Of a stretch of 64,000 bases of DNA, positions 41,545-52,805 are shown piece by piece. Under the pieces are notes generated by a model. The model saw nothing but the letters and a program-made list of their open reading frames with translations. It ran no database searches and was not told the DNA's origin. The position numbers and the translations under genes are program-made. Source of the stretch: Alphaproteobacteria bacterium (GTDB lineage: Bacteria > Pseudomonadota > Alphaproteobacteria > Bin95); contig JAURGE010000006.1 of assembly GCA_030833925.1 (NCBI GenBank), forward strand, positions 1-64,000, given 5' to 3'. Within the stretch, counting starts at the first letter, position 1; each line of letters begins with the position of its first letter.

Positions 41545-42423
41545 ATGACCCAAGGGTTCGATCCAGAAGCTCGGCCTGACCGAGCCCGTGCCATCAGGCT
41601 ATCTCGGATCATATTAGCTGTATTTTGCGTTGGCCTAGCTATTGCTGCTGCCATTTGGCTTGCGGTGGGGGGAAGTGGAAATTATGGCCCACCACCCCTT
41701 GTTATTGCTGAACCTTCGCCGGAGAGATTACCGCCTGATCCAAACAAGACTAACGGAGCAGAAATTCCGCACACAAGCCAGAAAGTTTACGGGATTGTTG
41801 GTGGCGGAGAGATGCAGTCAGAAAAGCAGGGAATTGCCCCCGAGGAAGAGAAGTTAATGCCTTTTCCAGGCAACCAATCTTACCGATTGGACGATAGGGT
41901 CATATCAAATGGTCCAATCCAATTACTTCCCCCGACCTCAAACCCCGAAATAATAAACCCCGAATCACCTAAGGAGCCGGACACCGCCCCTCCCAAGGCC
42001 TCAGCTAAAGAGTCTGTTGAGGATTCGATTAACTCGCAGGCGCATCCTCAACCTCCACGGCGTGAAAACGCGGGTTCAGGTTTAAATACATTTAACCAAA
42101 AACTCCCACCCGCTGGGCAGGAAAAGGCGGTAACTCAACCAAAGCCAAAGCAGGGTGCTGGTAAGGCTTTCAAAAATGCCTTCTTCATACAGATTGGCGC
42201 TGTTCGGACCAAAACTATCGCGCAGACAGAATGGAAACGTTTAAAAGATAGTAACAAGGATATCCTGGGAAGCATGCAGTTGTTCATACAAGAGGTGGAA
42301 GTTGAGGGGCGCGGCACTTTTCACCGAATGCAAGCAGGCCCGCTGCCAGACAAAACACTCGCCGAAATAGTCTGTAGTCAATTGAAAAGTCGAGGGGCTG
42401 GCTGTTTCGTTGTCGCAAAGTAG
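41545..42423 (+). CDS. SPOR domain-containing protein
   Basis: Single N-terminal TM, Pro-rich linker, C-terminal FFIQIGAVRTKTIAQTEWKRLKDSNKDILGSMQLFIQEVEVEGRGTFHRMQAGPLPDKTLAEIVCSQLKSRGAGCFVV. Confidence 0.88.
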   Translation: MTQGFDPEARPDRARAIRLSRIILAVFCVGLAIAAAIWLAVGGSGNYGPPPLVIAEPSPERLPPDPNKTNGAEIPHTSQKVYGIVGGGEMQSEKQGIAPEEEKLMPFPGNQSYRLDDRVISNGPIQLLPPTSNPEIINPESPKEPDTAPPKASAKESVEDSINSQAHPQPPRRENAGSGLNTFNQKLPPAGQEKAVTQPKPKQGAGKAFKNAFFIQIGAVRTKTIAQTEWKRLKDSNKDILGSMQLFIQEVEVEGRGTFHRMQAGPLPDKTLAEIVCSQLKSRGAGCFVVAK

Positions 42424-43438
42424 CTCTCCATCGGCAGCAATACTTGGCTGTTCAGGGCCAGAACTCACGTCAGATGAGCGCAAATTTTTTGCTGATGCAA
42501 AACCATTCGGATTGATTTTATTTGCAAGAAATATAGCGGCTCCTGAGGTTGTGCGCCGCCTTGCAAGTGACTTTAGAGAGGTTGTTGGTCGACCGGATGC
42601 ACCGGTTTTGATTGACCAAGAGGGTGGACGTGTTGCCCGTTTGCGGCCACCAATTTGGCCCAGCCTTCCTGCCGCGGGACAAATAGGCGCCCTTTGGAAA
42701 CGGGACCGTGAAAAAGGATTGGCGGCGGCCCAGCTCCAAGGCTTAGCGATTGCGGCGACGCTGGCACCTTTGGGCATTGATGTCGCGTGTGCCCCTATGT
42801 GTGACGTTGCTGCGCCCGATGCCGACGCCAAGGTAATAGGCGATCGGGCCTATGGAGATTCACCGCGCCAGGTCGCGGAATTGGCCGCCGCCACCGAACT
42901 GGCTCTTAGGTCTGCAGGCATAGCAACCACCCCAAAACATGCACCTGGGCACGGCCGAGCAACCAGCGACAGTCATTATCAATTGCCTAAGGTGGAGGCG
43001 TCCTTAGCGGAAATAGTTTCAGATCTAATCCCATTCAGAGCCATGTTGAACGCTCCATTCTTCATGACGGCTCATATTGTATTTTCTGAAATTGACCCGA
43101 ATACACCGGCCACTTGTTCTCGCAAGTGTTTAGACTGGCTTCGAGCTGAAACAGGTTTCGCCGGGGCTATTTTATCCGACGACCTTGCAATGAAAGCATT
43201 GACGGGCCCAATCCAAGAACGAGCCAAGTCGGCGATATCTGCTGGTTGTGATGCCTTGCTTTATTGCTCAGGTGATATGTCCGGTAATATTGCCGCTATT
43301 AAAGGAGCTGGAACTGCCGGTGTAAGGCTGCAAGATACCTGGCGTAAGTGGACCAGCAGTCGCCCAACACCAATTCATAAGGACGCTTTTGTGCTCGCCG
43401 CTGAGCTATGGGCAATGATCAGAGAAGGCGAAATCTGA
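42410..43438 (+). CDS. nagZ: Beta-N-acetylhexosaminidase (TTG start)
   Basis: FGLILFARNI, LIDQEGGRVARLRPPIWPSLPAAGQIG, PKHAPGHGRATSDSHYQLP, AILSDDLAMKAL. Confidence 0.94.
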   Translation: MSQSSSPSAAILGCSGPELTSDERKFFADAKPFGLILFARNIAAPEVVRRLASDFREVVGRPDAPVLIDQEGGRVARLRPPIWPSLPAAGQIGALWKRDREKGLAAAQLQGLAIAATLAPLGIDVACAPMCDVAAPDADAKVIGDRAYGDSPRQVAELAAATELALRSAGIATTPKHAPGHGRATSDSHYQLPKVEASLAEIVSDLIPFRAMLNAPFFMTAHIVFSEIDPNTPATCSRKCLDWLRAETGFAGAILSDDLAMKALTGPIQERAKSAISAGCDALLYCSGDMSGNIAAIKGAGTAGVRLQDTWRKWTSSRPTPIHKDAFVLAAELWAMIREGEI

Positions 43439-44121
43439 TGGGTGACATCGCTCAAGTAGCTTATTTAGTTTCGATCTGGGCGTTACCCGTTGTGCTTGCA
43501 ATCACGGTGCACGAGGCTGGGCACGCCTACGTTGCGTATTGGCTTGGTGATGATTTTTCTCACAGAAATGGAAGGACTTCACTCAATCCACTGGTACATA
43601 TAGATCTTGTTGGAACATTGCTCCTACCCGCAATTCTGTTGGTCACCAGTGCGGGGTTCATTATTGGCTACGCAAAGCCAGTGCCTGTATTTTTTAAACG
43701 ACTTCGGCCTGAACGAATTGGTACCGCACTTGTTGCTTTCGCTGGGCCATTAGCGAACATCATTCTTGCTCTGCTGGCAGCGGTTTGTCTCCACTTGGTG
43801 CCGTTATTTCCAAACCCAGTAGGCCCATGGCTTGAGATGAACCTAAATAACGCGGTTGTCGTTAATGCACTTTTGGCGGCGTTTAATATGCTGCCAATAC
43901 CACCACTCGATGGTGGACGAATTCTTATGGTAATGATGCCGCCTTGGGTTGCACAACGCTTCGAAGCACTAGAACGTTTTGGCATCCTTTTTGTATTTGG
44001 TTTAGCGCTTATTCTTCCGGCTCTTTTGTCAGAGTTTGGTGTGCGTTTTAATCCTGTGGCTGATTGGGCCGTTGGTGGTGCACGCTTTATTCTTTCCGGG
44101 GTTTACGGGATAACCAGTTAG
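43438..44121 (+). CDS. Site-2 protease family membrane metalloprotease
   Basis: AITVHEAGHAYVAYWLGD (HExxH), NMLPIPPLDGGRILM. Confidence 0.94.
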   Translation: MGDIAQVAYLVSIWALPVVLAITVHEAGHAYVAYWLGDDFSHRNGRTSLNPLVHIDLVGTLLLPAILLVTSAGFIIGYAKPVPVFFKRLRPERIGTALVAFAGPLANIILALLAAVCLHLVPLFPNPVGPWLEMNLNNAVVVNALLAAFNMLPIPPLDGGRILMVMMPPWVAQRFEALERFGILFVFGLALILPALLSEFGVRFNPVADWAVGGARFILSGVYGITS

Positions 44122-44123
44122 TG

Positions 44124-44915
44124 ATGAACGAGACCGTCAAATTCGAGCCAGATTTTCCACCACCACGCAAACAGCTGGTTGTCGATTTGGGATTATATGA
44201 GGGACCGGTAGACCTTCTTTTGCAACTGGCGCGCGATCAGAAGGTAGACCTTCTCCAGATCTCTATCCTCAAATTAGCCGAGCAATACCTGCGTTTTATT
44301 CAAGAGGCGAAGGGACTAGAGCTTGAGGTAGCGGCTGACTATCTCGTTATGGCTGCATGGCTGGCATATCTAAAATCGCGCTTGCTTCTCCCCAAAGACG
44401 AGGCGCTTCCAGAGGATGGTCCGTCACCAGAGGCCATGGCCGCGGCTCTTGCGCAACGCCTTCAACGATTAGCGGTCCTGCAGGAGGCAGCAAAAGAGCT
44501 TCTAAGCCGGCCTCGACTTGGGATCGAGAGGTTTGCCAGAGGTAGACCAGAAGCTTTGCCAGAAAATGTAACCTCGCGCCCGATGACCGACATTACGGAG
44601 CTGCTCCAAGCTTATGCTGGGATTCAGAGGCGTACCCGAGGCAGATCGCTTTCAATTCGTCGATCAAACCTACATACAGTTGAAGCAGCAATAACCCGGC
44701 TCACGGCTATGCTGGGAGTTGGAATGGATTGGCAGGCTATGGAAACTTTCTTGCCCCTTCTTACGGGAGACCCAATTATGCGGCGCAGTGGCTGGGCATC
44801 TACCTTCGCTGCTAGCTTGCAGCTCAGTAAGGAAGGTAAGCTATCTATTCGTCAGGACGCTTTGTTTGCCCCAATTTATCTACGCGCTCATGAGAATGCC
44901 CGAACTGATGACTGA
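44124..44915 (+). CDS. scpA: Segregation and condensation protein A
   Basis: LYEGPVDLLLQLARDQKVDLLQISILKLAEQYLRFIQEA, YLVMAAWLAYLKSRLLLP. Confidence 0.95.
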   Translation: MNETVKFEPDFPPPRKQLVVDLGLYEGPVDLLLQLARDQKVDLLQISILKLAEQYLRFIQEAKGLELEVAADYLVMAAWLAYLKSRLLLPKDEALPEDGPSPEAMAAALAQRLQRLAVLQEAAKELLSRPRLGIERFARGRPEALPENVTSRPMTDITELLQAYAGIQRRTRGRSLSIRRSNLHTVEAAITRLTAMLGVGMDWQAMETFLPLLTGDPIMRRSGWASTFAASLQLSKEGKLSIRQDALFAPIYLRAHENARTDD

Positions 44916-45618
44916 TGATAGCCCCGCTTTAGATGTTGGCCCCGAGGTGGAAAACCCGGAAAAAATGGAGCTTGCTGAGCGATTAGCTGAGGCAATTCTG
45001 TTTGCCTCGCCTCTTCCTGTAGAGCCTGATGTTTTGGCTGAGCGCTTGCCGAGAGGTATCGAAGTTTCTCGCGTAATGTCTCGACTAGAAGAGCGCTATC
45101 AGAAGCGCGGGGTGCACATTATGCGAGTAGCGGGCGGATGGGTTTTCCAAACTGCTCCTGATCTAGCTGCTGCACTCACAATAGAACGGGAAGAAACAAA
45201 AAAGCTTACTCGCGCCCAAGTAGAGACCCTCGCTATTATTGCCTACCATCAGCCGATCACGCGACCAGAGATTGAACGGATGCGCGGCGTTTCCCTTTCC
45301 AGCGGAGTGATGGATGCCCTTTTAGATCTTGGGTGGGTTCGCCCTGGTCGGCGAAGAGACGCGCCAGGTAAACCTTTAACTTGGGTTACGAGTAATGAGT
45401 TTCTTTTGCACTTTGGCCTTAATGCTGTAGGCGACTTGCCAGGAATAAAGGAGCTTGAGCAACTTGGCTTACTCGACGAAAGATCCTCTGCAATTTCGGA
45501 TTTTGTTCATCGAGACGAAGACCTAGAACTACCTGTCGCTGCAGCTCCTGTAGACCCGGATGTAGAAGCCGCTGTGGATATCGGCACGCACTTGGACTCA
45601 GACGAAGAAGTGCGCTGA
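44908..45618 (+). CDS. scpB: Segregation and condensation protein B
   Basis: AERLAEAILFASPLPVEPDVLAERLP, VETLAIIAYHQPITRPEIERMRGVSLSSGVMDALLDLGWVRPGRRRDAPGKPLTWVTSNEFL; start overlaps scpA. Confidence 0.95.
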   Translation: MTDDSPALDVGPEVENPEKMELAERLAEAILFASPLPVEPDVLAERLPRGIEVSRVMSRLEERYQKRGVHIMRVAGGWVFQTAPDLAAALTIEREETKKLTRAQVETLAIIAYHQPITRPEIERMRGVSLSSGVMDALLDLGWVRPGRRRDAPGKPLTWVTSNEFLLHFGLNAVGDLPGIKELEQLGLLDERSSAISDFVHRDEDLELPVAAAPVDPDVEAAVDIGTHLDSDEEVR

Positions 45619-45621
45619 AGC

Positions 45622-47304
45622 TCAATTCCTGGCTAGCGGTTTGTATTTAATTCGGCGAGGCTGATCTGCTTCTTTGCCAAGGCGTCGTTTTTTATCAGCC
45701 TCGTAGTCTTCATAGTTGCCTTCAAACCATTCAACATGACTATCGCCTTCGAACGCCATGATATGGGTTGCAATTCGGTCTAAGAACCACCGATCATGGC
45801 TTATAACGACGGCACAGCCTGGGAATGTAAGCAGCGCTTCTTCAAGGGCACGAAGTGTGTCGACATCAAGATCGTTAGTTGGTTCGTCCAGTAGCAGTAC
45901 ATTGGCTCCAGACTTCAGCATTTTAGCTAAATGAACGCGGTTTCGCTCGCCACCGGAGAGCTGTCCCACCCGCTTTTGTTGATCTGATCCTTTAAAGTTA
46001 AAGGCACCTACGTAAGCTCTACTGGGAGCTTGTCGCTTGCCGAGTTCAATTACGTCAAGGCCGTCTGAGATTTCCTCCCAGACGGTTTTTTCGGGGCTGA
46101 GGGCATCGCGGTTCTGATCTATGTAGCCAAGGCTGACCGTTTCACCAATTTTGAGCGCACCGGTATCTGGTGTTTCCTGTCCGGTTAGCATCTTAAATAA
46201 GGTGGTCTTGCCGGCGCCGTTTGGGCCTATCACCCCAACAATCCCTCCAGGGGGAAGCCGGAAAGTAAGATTGTCGATAAGAAGCCTGTCACCAAACGCC
46301 TTCGTGAGTTGGTTTGCCTCTATAACGTTATCTCCCAGACGCTCTCCAGGGGGAATCACGATCTGTGCTGTTTCTAATGTTTCCTTTCCGGCTTCTGCGA
46401 CAAGGGCGTCGTAAGCTTGTATTCGAGCACGGTTTTTGGCCTGGCGGGCGCGAGGTGACTGGCGCACCCATTCAAGCTCTTGGGAAATGGTGCGTTGTCG
46501 GGCTTTTTCTTGCCGCTCTTCTTGTAATAGCCGTTTTTGTTTCTGCTCAAGCCAGCCGGTGTAGTTACCCTCGTATGGAATACCCTTGCCTCGATCTAGC
46601 TCCAAAATCCAGCTAGCAACATTGTCGAGAAAGTAACGGTCATGTGTGACCGCAACGACTGTGCCAGGAAAATCATGAAGAAACCGTTCCAGCCAAGCCA
46701 CAGACTCGGCATCCAGGTGGTTGGTTGGTTCATCAAGCAAAAGCATATCAGGGTTGGAAAGCAGGAGTCGGCAAAGCGCTACACGCCTCTTTTCTCCCCC
46801 AGAGAGATTAGCGATGTCTGCGTTACCGGGGGGGCAACGAAGGGCATCCATGGCGATCTCAACCTTGCGCTCTATCTCCCAGCCATCAACGGCATCAATT
46901 TTTTCCTGTAATTCTCCCTGCTCCGCGATGGCGTTGTTCATTTCTTCGTCGGAAAGCTCTTCAGCAAACCGCATGGAAACTTCGTTGAACCGCTCTATGA
47001 GAGCCTGAATTTCCCCTACTCCTTCCATAACGTTGCCCATTACGTCCTTGGCTGGATTAAGCTCAGGTTCTTGGGGCAGGTATCCTACCTTCACGCCATC
47101 TGCCGCCCAGGCTTCTCCCTGAAACTCTTTATCAACACCTGCCATAATTTTTAGCAACGTGGACTTACCGGCGCCGTTGGCACCAAGCACCCCAATCTTG
47201 GCTCCGGGAAAGAACGAGAGCCAGATGTTTTCTAGAGTCTTCTTCCCGCCGGGATAAACCTTTGAAAGGTCTTTCATCACATAAATGTACTGATACGACG
47301 CCAT
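45622..47304 (-). CDS. ettA: Energy-dependent translational throttle protein EttA
   Basis: [79 protein letters not shown]; two ABC domains. Confidence 0.96.
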   Translation of the reverse strand: MASYQYIYVMKDLSKVYPGGKKTLENIWLSFFPGAKIGVLGANGAGKSTLLKIMAGVDKEFQGEAWAADGVKVGYLPQEPELNPAKDVMGNVMEGVGEIQALIERFNEVSMRFAEELSDEEMNNAIAEQGELQEKIDAVDGWEIERKVEIAMDALRCPPGNADIANLSGGEKRRVALCRLLLSNPDMLLLDEPTNHLDAESVAWLERFLHDFPGTVVAVTHDRYFLDNVASWILELDRGKGIPYEGNYTGWLEQKQKRLLQEERQEKARQRTISQELEWVRQSPRARQAKNRARIQAYDALVAEAGKETLETAQIVIPPGERLGDNVIEANQLTKAFGDRLLIDNLTFRLPPGGIVGVIGPNGAGKTTLFKMLTGQETPDTGALKIGETVSLGYIDQNRDALSPEKTVWEEISDGLDVIELGKRQAPSRAYVGAFNFKGSDQQKRVGQLSGGERNRVHLAKMLKSGANVLLLDEPTNDLDVDTLRALEEALLTFPGCAVVISHDRWFLDRIATHIMAFEGDSHVEWFEGNYEDYEADKKRRLGKEADQPRRIKYKPLARN

Positions 47305-47448
47305 GTTTGGGCAGTCCCTTTTGGTAGAAGGAAAATAAGTTCAGCGAGGTTCTAGCGTGCAGGCTCATTCCTCGCAATCTGACAATCCAGACTTCTATAA
47401 TTTCTAGATTGGAATTGAGTTTTTAAAATAAAGTAACAGCCCGAAAAG

Positions 47449-48405
47449 TTAAGCCCTTGGATGAGCCGCTTTGTAGGCGTCAAGAAGACGCGTTCTATCT
47501 ACGCCAAGATAGCGCTGAGTTGTTGATAGACCCGCGTGCCCTAGGAGCTCTTGAATAGTCCGAAGATCTCCTCCTGCTTCAAGCAAATGGGTTGCGAAAC
47601 TGTGACGAAGTGCGTGTGGAGTGGCGCTTTCAGGCAGTCCTAGGGTGGCTCGTATTTCGCGCATGCGCCGCCGCGCAATACCGTCAGCTAGAGGGCCACC
47701 GCGAGAGCCAAGGAATAGTGGCCCATCCTGGTCTACCCGATGTGGGCAAGCAGCTAGATAAGAATCAACGGCGAGGCGTGCTGATGGAATCACTGGGACC
47801 ATCCGCATTTTGCCTCCCTTCCCTGTGACCGTTAAAGAGTCGCTTAAAGGCGCTTGTTTACGTGTCAGCGACAGTGCTTCCCCTATTCGGAGGCCAGCTC
47901 CATAAAGCAGGAAAAAAAGGGCGTGATCACGAAGCGCTATCCAAGCTTGCGACTCCGGCCGAGCTGGGGTGGCGGCTTCTTCTAAGACCGCCTTTGCCGT
48001 TTTAACGCCGAGCGGTCGAGGCTGTCGCTTGGGTTGTTTTGGTGCGCGAACAGCCGAAGCTGCAGAAGATTGTATGAGCCCTTGTTTAGTGAGGAACCTC
48101 ATTAGTCCCCGCACTGCGGCAAGACCTCTTGCTCGGCTCGCAGCCGAGTTGCCACGAGCAGCTCTGCTAGCAAGCCACGCGCGATAGTCCCGAACGTGTA
48201 AACGCTCGATCGTCTTTAGATCTGGAGGGCCTCCGAGATGATCAATCAGAAACGCTAGAAATTCGGCGACGTCACTTCCATAAGCTTTTTCGGTATTTGC
48301 AGCGAGGCGACGTTGTCCTGTAAGCCAATCGTTCCACTGACGAAGCGCACGGCCGAGGTCCGGCGCTAATGTAAGGGAGTTTATATCAGGAGTTACAAAA
48401 CTCAT
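47449..48405 (-). CDS. xerC: Tyrosine recombinase XerC
   Basis: [57 protein letters not shown]; next to DUF484. Confidence 0.93.
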   Translation of the reverse strand: MSFVTPDINSLTLAPDLGRALRQWNDWLTGQRRLAANTEKAYGSDVAEFLAFLIDHLGGPPDLKTIERLHVRDYRAWLASRAARGNSAASRARGLAAVRGLMRFLTKQGLIQSSAASAVRAPKQPKRQPRPLGVKTAKAVLEEAATPARPESQAWIALRDHALFFLLYGAGLRIGEALSLTRKQAPLSDSLTVTGKGGKMRMVPVIPSARLAVDSYLAACPHRVDQDGPLFLGSRGGPLADGIARRRMREIRATLGLPESATPHALRHSFATHLLEAGGDLRTIQELLGHAGLSTTQRYLGVDRTRLLDAYKAAHPRA

Positions 48406-49118
48406 TAGGTAGGGCCTGGTACGAACTCAAGCCAAGCTGAAAAAGTGCCACCAAGTGCTTGGCCTAAAAAAACGAGGAGATCGTCACCGTCGTTTGGTGT
48501 GAATGTATCCACCCCTCTTCCACCTATAGCAAGCAGGGCCTTCGGAGCGTTTGGCCCCATCTCGATACGTACCAGTGCTGCTGACCGGACAATACCAGCT
48601 ACGGGCCCAAAGAGGTTGGGATCAGGCTCTAAATTGGCGATGAATCGTGATCTCTTTTCAGCACCACCTAGATAAGCATCTATGTCGCCGAACTGCATCT
48701 GGCGAACGTTTTGAGGTCCTGATTTGGAGGCATTGTCGGCTTCAACGCATAGAGAAACAGCTTCGCAGCCAAGAATTTCTGGATACCGTTCGGTTATTGC
48801 CTCGATTAAAGCTTCAAAGCTTGCTGCGCGAATAGCCGCCAGGGTTGCCTCAAAAATAGAAGCCTGGTTCGACATATTGGTTCTAGATATTGCGAGCAAA
48901 TCGCGCCAGTTAGACCTCAATTTATCGAGTTCTTCCCGCTGACGGTGTACCATTGCACGTTGCAGGTCTACCACACCACTACCACCGCGGTCTGGTGGCT
49001 CCATAGACGCCAAAACGTCCGGTCTTTCAATTAAAAAATTGGGATTTGCCTTCAGCCAATTTGCGACGTCTTCTGCGTCTAGGGCTGGTATGGAAGAGGC
49101 TGCTTTTTGTGGGGTCAA
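48405..49118 (-). CDS. DUF484 family protein
   Basis: [51 protein letters not shown]; upstream of xerC as commonly found. Confidence 0.9.
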   Translation of the reverse strand: MTPQKAASSIPALDAEDVANWLKANPNFLIERPDVLASMEPPDRGGSGVVDLQRAMVHRQREELDKLRSNWRDLLAISRTNMSNQASIFEATLAAIRAASFEALIEAITERYPEILGCEAVSLCVEADNASKSGPQNVRQMQFGDIDAYLGGAEKRSRFIANLEPDPNLFGPVAGIVRSAALVRIEMGPNAPKALLAIGGRGVDTFTPNDGDDLLVFLGQALGGTFSAWLEFVPGPT

Positions 49119-49771
49119 AGTATAGACTGTCCAGTTGATGCCCAGTCCGACATGAACGCCTCCAAACCTTTATCGGTTAACGGATGATTATAAAGTTGTC
49201 GGATGACATTCGGTGGGATTGTGGCCACATGAGCTCCGGCTTTGGCGGCTGCTAGTACATGGGCAGTATGGCGGATAGAAGCTGCTAGAACTTCGGTTCC
49301 CAGAGATGGATAGTTGTCGTAAATTCCCACGATGTCTTCGATTAGGAACATTCCGTCCTCACCAATATCATCCAGGCGACCGATAAATGGAGAAACAAAG
49401 CTCGCGCCAGCTTTGGCAGCTAAAAGAGCCTGATTGGCTGAGAAGCACAGCGTGACGTTGACCATTATGCCATCGTCTGAGAGCGCCTTGCATGTTTTAA
49501 GGCCATCAACTGTTAGAGGCACCTTCACTGTTACGTTGCTAGCTATTTTGGCCAGTTTTTGTCCTTCCTTGAGCATAGTCTTGAAGTCAGTTGCAGCGAC
49601 TTCTGCAGACACTGGACCGTCGACAATCTCACATATCTCACCGATAACATCGAGGATGTTGCGGCCTGATTTAGCTATCAACGAAGGATTAGTTGTTACC
49701 CCATCCAGAAGACCAGTTGCTGCCAAATCTTTGATTTCAGCGACATCTGCCGTATCGACAAAGAACTTCAT
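49115..49771 (-). CDS. Fructose-6-phosphate aldolase / transaldolase-like
   Basis: [70 protein letters not shown]. Confidence 0.95.
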   Translation of the reverse strand: MKFFVDTADVAEIKDLAATGLLDGVTTNPSLIAKSGRNILDVIGEICEIVDGPVSAEVAATDFKTMLKEGQKLAKIASNVTVKVPLTVDGLKTCKALSDDGIMVNVTLCFSANQALLAAKAGASFVSPFIGRLDDIGEDGMFLIEDIVGIYDNYPSLGTEVLAASIRHTAHVLAAAKAGAHVATIPPNVIRQLYNHPLTDKGLEAFMSDWASTGQSIL

Positions 49772-49826
49772 TGCGGGTCATCCTCTTTTGAAATCCGCTC
49801 AACACTAGAGGCCTTTTGAATACCCT

Positions 49827-52031
49827 ATGGCGGACCGCGAAGCTAGCACTGTAAACTATCTATCAGACGATGGCCTCGTGGTTCGTCAAGTAATGACCTC
49901 GGCCCCACTCAAAACCCCTTTGTCATATCTCGCTCCACAAGACCTTTTGCCCGGGACTATTGTTGAAGTGCCCTTGGGTGGTCGGATGGCCGTTGGCGTT
50001 GTTTGGGATGGGGATGGCGATAGCAATCTTAACCCATTGAAGTTGAAGCCCTTAGGGCGGTGCATAGACGTGCCAGCATTACCTGAAGGGCTTAGACGCT
50101 TAATTGATTGGACGGCCAGCTATCTAGTCACTCCACCAGGCAATGTTCTCCGTTTGTCATTACCCAGAACTGTTCTTTCTTCGCCTCCGAAGAGAACAAT
50201 ATATCGGCCAGCCCTGTCAGTACCCGAGGGCGCCCGCCTAACACCACAACGAAAGAATATATTATTAGCTTTAGCCAATGCCGCCCCTCTCCCGGCCAGC
50301 GATGTCGCCCGACTGGTGGGCGTTGGGCCGAATGTTGTCAAAGGTATGGCCAAAGCCGGTTTGCTGGACAGCTACGAGGTAGCTGGTGATGACCCAATCG
50401 AGGCCATGAAGGCGTTGAAAGCGCCTGTATTATCCCTGGATCAGAGCGCTGCGGTGGAGGCCCTCAATGCCAGGGTCCGTGCATCTGCTTTTTCTGTTGA
50501 TTTGTTAGATGGCGTTACCGGGTCTGGCAAAACGGTTGTCTATATGGAGGCGATTGCAGCAACGCTTGCATTAGGGCGTCAGGCGCTTTGTTTGGTGCCA
50601 GAAATCTCGCTGACGGATCAGTGGCTTAAGCGATTTTCAGAGCGTTTTGGCGCTGCGCCCATCGTCTGGCACTCAGAACTTAGTGGGGTAGCTCGTCGGC
50701 GGGCATGGAGAGCAATAGCAGATGGGACGGCCTCTGTAGTTGTAGGTGCGCGCTCAGCGATCTTTCTACCCTTCAAAAATTTGGGTCTGGTTGTGGTGGA
50801 TGAAGAGCACGAAGCTGCATACAAGCAGGATGATGGTGTTCGTTACCAGGCTCGCGATATCGCGGTGGTTCGTGGCCGGATTGAAGGCGCTTCCATAGTT
50901 CTTGCTTCAGCTACTCCATCGCTCGAAACCATAGCTAACGTTGATCGCAAGCGATACGGAAGAATCGTATTGCCACTCAGACATGGAACAGCCGTTAAAC
51001 CGGAGATTGATCTAGTCGACTTGCGGAAAACGCCTCCTGACCATGGCTTTTGGTTGGCGCCCCCGCTTGTTGATGCCGTTGAAAAAACGTTAGCGGCAGG
51101 TGAACAGGCCCTGCTTTTTCTTAATCGTCGTGGTTATGCGCCGCTAACGTTGTGCCGTTCCTGTGGCAGCCGACTTGAATGTCCCAGCTGCAGCGCATGG
51201 CTGGTTGAGCACCGATTGAACGGCCGACTCGTTTGTCATCACTGTGGTTTTTCCAAGCGGCCTCCGGATGCTTGCGAGGAGTGTGGGGTTGAAGGCCAAT
51301 TGGCTGCTTCTGGTCCAGGCGTTGAGAGGGTGGCGGAGGAGGCGCGAATTCGCTGGCCAAAAGCGCGAGTTGAAATAGCATCCTCTGATACGCTTGCTGG
51401 CCCCGAAGCTTCAAAGGATTTCACCCGAGCGATGGTTGCTGGGGAGATAGATATTGCTGTTGGCACTCAGGTGCTCGCGAAGGGCCATCACTTCCCAGAT
51501 TTGACTTTGGTCGGTGTCGTTGATGGTGACCTTGGGCTTGGGGGTGGAGATCTTCGGGCGGGTGAGCGCACATTTCAATTATTAACACAGGCGGCAGGTC
51601 GTGCAGGTCGCGCACAACGACCTGGGAAGGCATTGATACAAACGCACCAACCAGAGCACCCTGTAATGCTGGCTCTGCTATCTGGTGATCGCGAAGCTTT
51701 TATTGAAGCGGAGACCTCAGCGAGAAAAATCACCAATCTGCCTCCCTATGGGAGACTTGCTGCTTTGATAATTTCCGGCAGGGATGCCTCTGCTACGGAA
51801 CGTGTCGCGAGATCAATAGCTAGGTCTGCTCCCACGTACGATGATGTACGTGTTTTAGGTCCAGCCCCCGCACCAATTGCTCAACTCCGAGGCCGTTGGC
51901 GTTGGCGTTTGCTTCTCATGGCTTCCAGGCATGTTGACGTGCAGGCTGTGGTTAGGGATTGGATGAGTGAAATAAACCTCAAGAGTGGGGTCCAATTAAC
52001 GATTGATGTCGACCCCTACAATTTCATGTGA
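49827..52031 (+). CDS. priA: Primosomal protein N' (PriA helicase)
   Basis: LLDGVTGSGKTVVYMEAI, VVDEEHEAAYKQDDGVRYQARDIAVVRG, Zn-binding CRSCGSRLECPSCSAWL...CHHCGFSKRPPDACEECG. Confidence 0.97.
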   Translation: MADREASTVNYLSDDGLVVRQVMTSAPLKTPLSYLAPQDLLPGTIVEVPLGGRMAVGVVWDGDGDSNLNPLKLKPLGRCIDVPALPEGLRRLIDWTASYLVTPPGNVLRLSLPRTVLSSPPKRTIYRPALSVPEGARLTPQRKNILLALANAAPLPASDVARLVGVGPNVVKGMAKAGLLDSYEVAGDDPIEAMKALKAPVLSLDQSAAVEALNARVRASAFSVDLLDGVTGSGKTVVYMEAIAATLALGRQALCLVPEISLTDQWLKRFSERFGAAPIVWHSELSGVARRRAWRAIADGTASVVVGARSAIFLPFKNLGLVVVDEEHEAAYKQDDGVRYQARDIAVVRGRIEGASIVLASATPSLETIANVDRKRYGRIVLPLRHGTAVKPEIDLVDLRKTPPDHGFWLAPPLVDAVEKTLAAGEQALLFLNRRGYAPLTLCRSCGSRLECPSCSAWLVEHRLNGRLVCHHCGFSKRPPDACEECGVEGQLAASGPGVERVAEEARIRWPKARVEIASSDTLAGPEASKDFTRAMVAGEIDIAVGTQVLAKGHHFPDLTLVGVVDGDLGLGGGDLRAGERTFQLLTQAAGRAGRAQRPGKALIQTHQPEHPVMLALLSGDREAFIEAETSARKITNLPPYGRLAALIISGRDASATERVARSIARSAPTYDDVRVLGPAPAPIAQLRGRWRWRLLLMASRHVDVQAVVRDWMSEINLKSGVQLTIDVDPYNFM

Positions 52032-52244
52032 ATAACAGCAAAATTGCGGCATATTGCAGCAAGCGCACTTGCGGCACTGAAATAAGAGTTGGACTCGGCT
52101 TGCGCGGCCTGTTTCGCTTGTGATAGCGAGTGCGTGGAATTTGAGTTCGCGGGGGTCATTCTCCTGGCGGCTCCTAAGGTGGTGTTCGTACTGTCGTTCT
52201 CATTACGATCAGGCACATCGAAATAATTAGGAAGGGGTCCGTCG

Positions 52245-52805
52245 GTGGCTTCCCAAGCTGGATCAAGGTCCGGGATCGCGGAGCGTTATGCTTCTGCGCT
52301 CTACGAACTGGCTGATGAACAGAAGGCGTTAGACGCGGTAGCGAACGATCTGCGTTCGTTTCGCGCCCTTCTGGGTGAAAGCGAAGACCTGGTCCGATTA
52401 GTCAGAAGCCCGACTCTGGCACGCGAAAGCCAGGTAAAGGCTCTTCAGGCTATTGCTGCTAAGTCGGGCGCACACGCCCTGTCGGGTAATTTTTTAGCGC
52501 TTGTGGCGAAAAACCGCCGCTTGTTTGCGCTGGAAAGCATCATTAGCGCCTTTCTCGCTATCTTAGCGGAACGGCGGGGCGAGGTTACTGCTCAAGTAAC
52601 AACGGCCAGAGAGCTGACCGAAGATCAGCTCGCCAAACTCACAGACGCGGTTAAGCGAGCTGTTGGCGCACAAGCCCAGGTCGAGACCCACGTTGATCCT
52701 AAGCTGCTGGGCGGACTAGTAGTTCGTGTCGGCAGTCGAATGTATGACAGCTCGCTCAGCTCAAAGCTGCAGCGGCTTGAAAACGCCATGAAGGGAGCTG
52801 CTTGA
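52245..52805 (+). CDS. atpH: F0F1 ATP synthase subunit delta (GTG start)
   Basis: [34 protein letters not shown]...; first gene of atpHAGDC. Confidence 0.96.
   Translation: MASQAGSRSGIAERYASALYELADEQKALDAVANDLRSFRALLGESEDLVRLVRSPTLARESQVKALQAIAAKSGAHALSGNFLALVAKNRRLFALESIISAFLAILAERRGEVTAQVTTARELTEDQLAKLTDAVKRAVGAQAQVETHVDPKLLGGLVVRVGSRMYDSSLSSKLQRLENAMKGAA

Noticed and set aside
41427-41654. 75-aa minus ORF over argS/SPOR junction
   Set aside because: Overlaps two well-supported plus-strand genes; no motif support.
47449-48405. Tyrosine recombinase as an integrase of a mobile element
   Set aside because: Adjacent to DUF484 and housekeeping genes with full-length XerC architecture; no attachment repeats or tRNA nearby.
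52016-52216. 66-aa minus ORF between priA and atpH
   Set aside because: Low-complexity Ser/Asn/Ala translation, overlaps the priA end, no motif; more likely the atp promoter/leader region.
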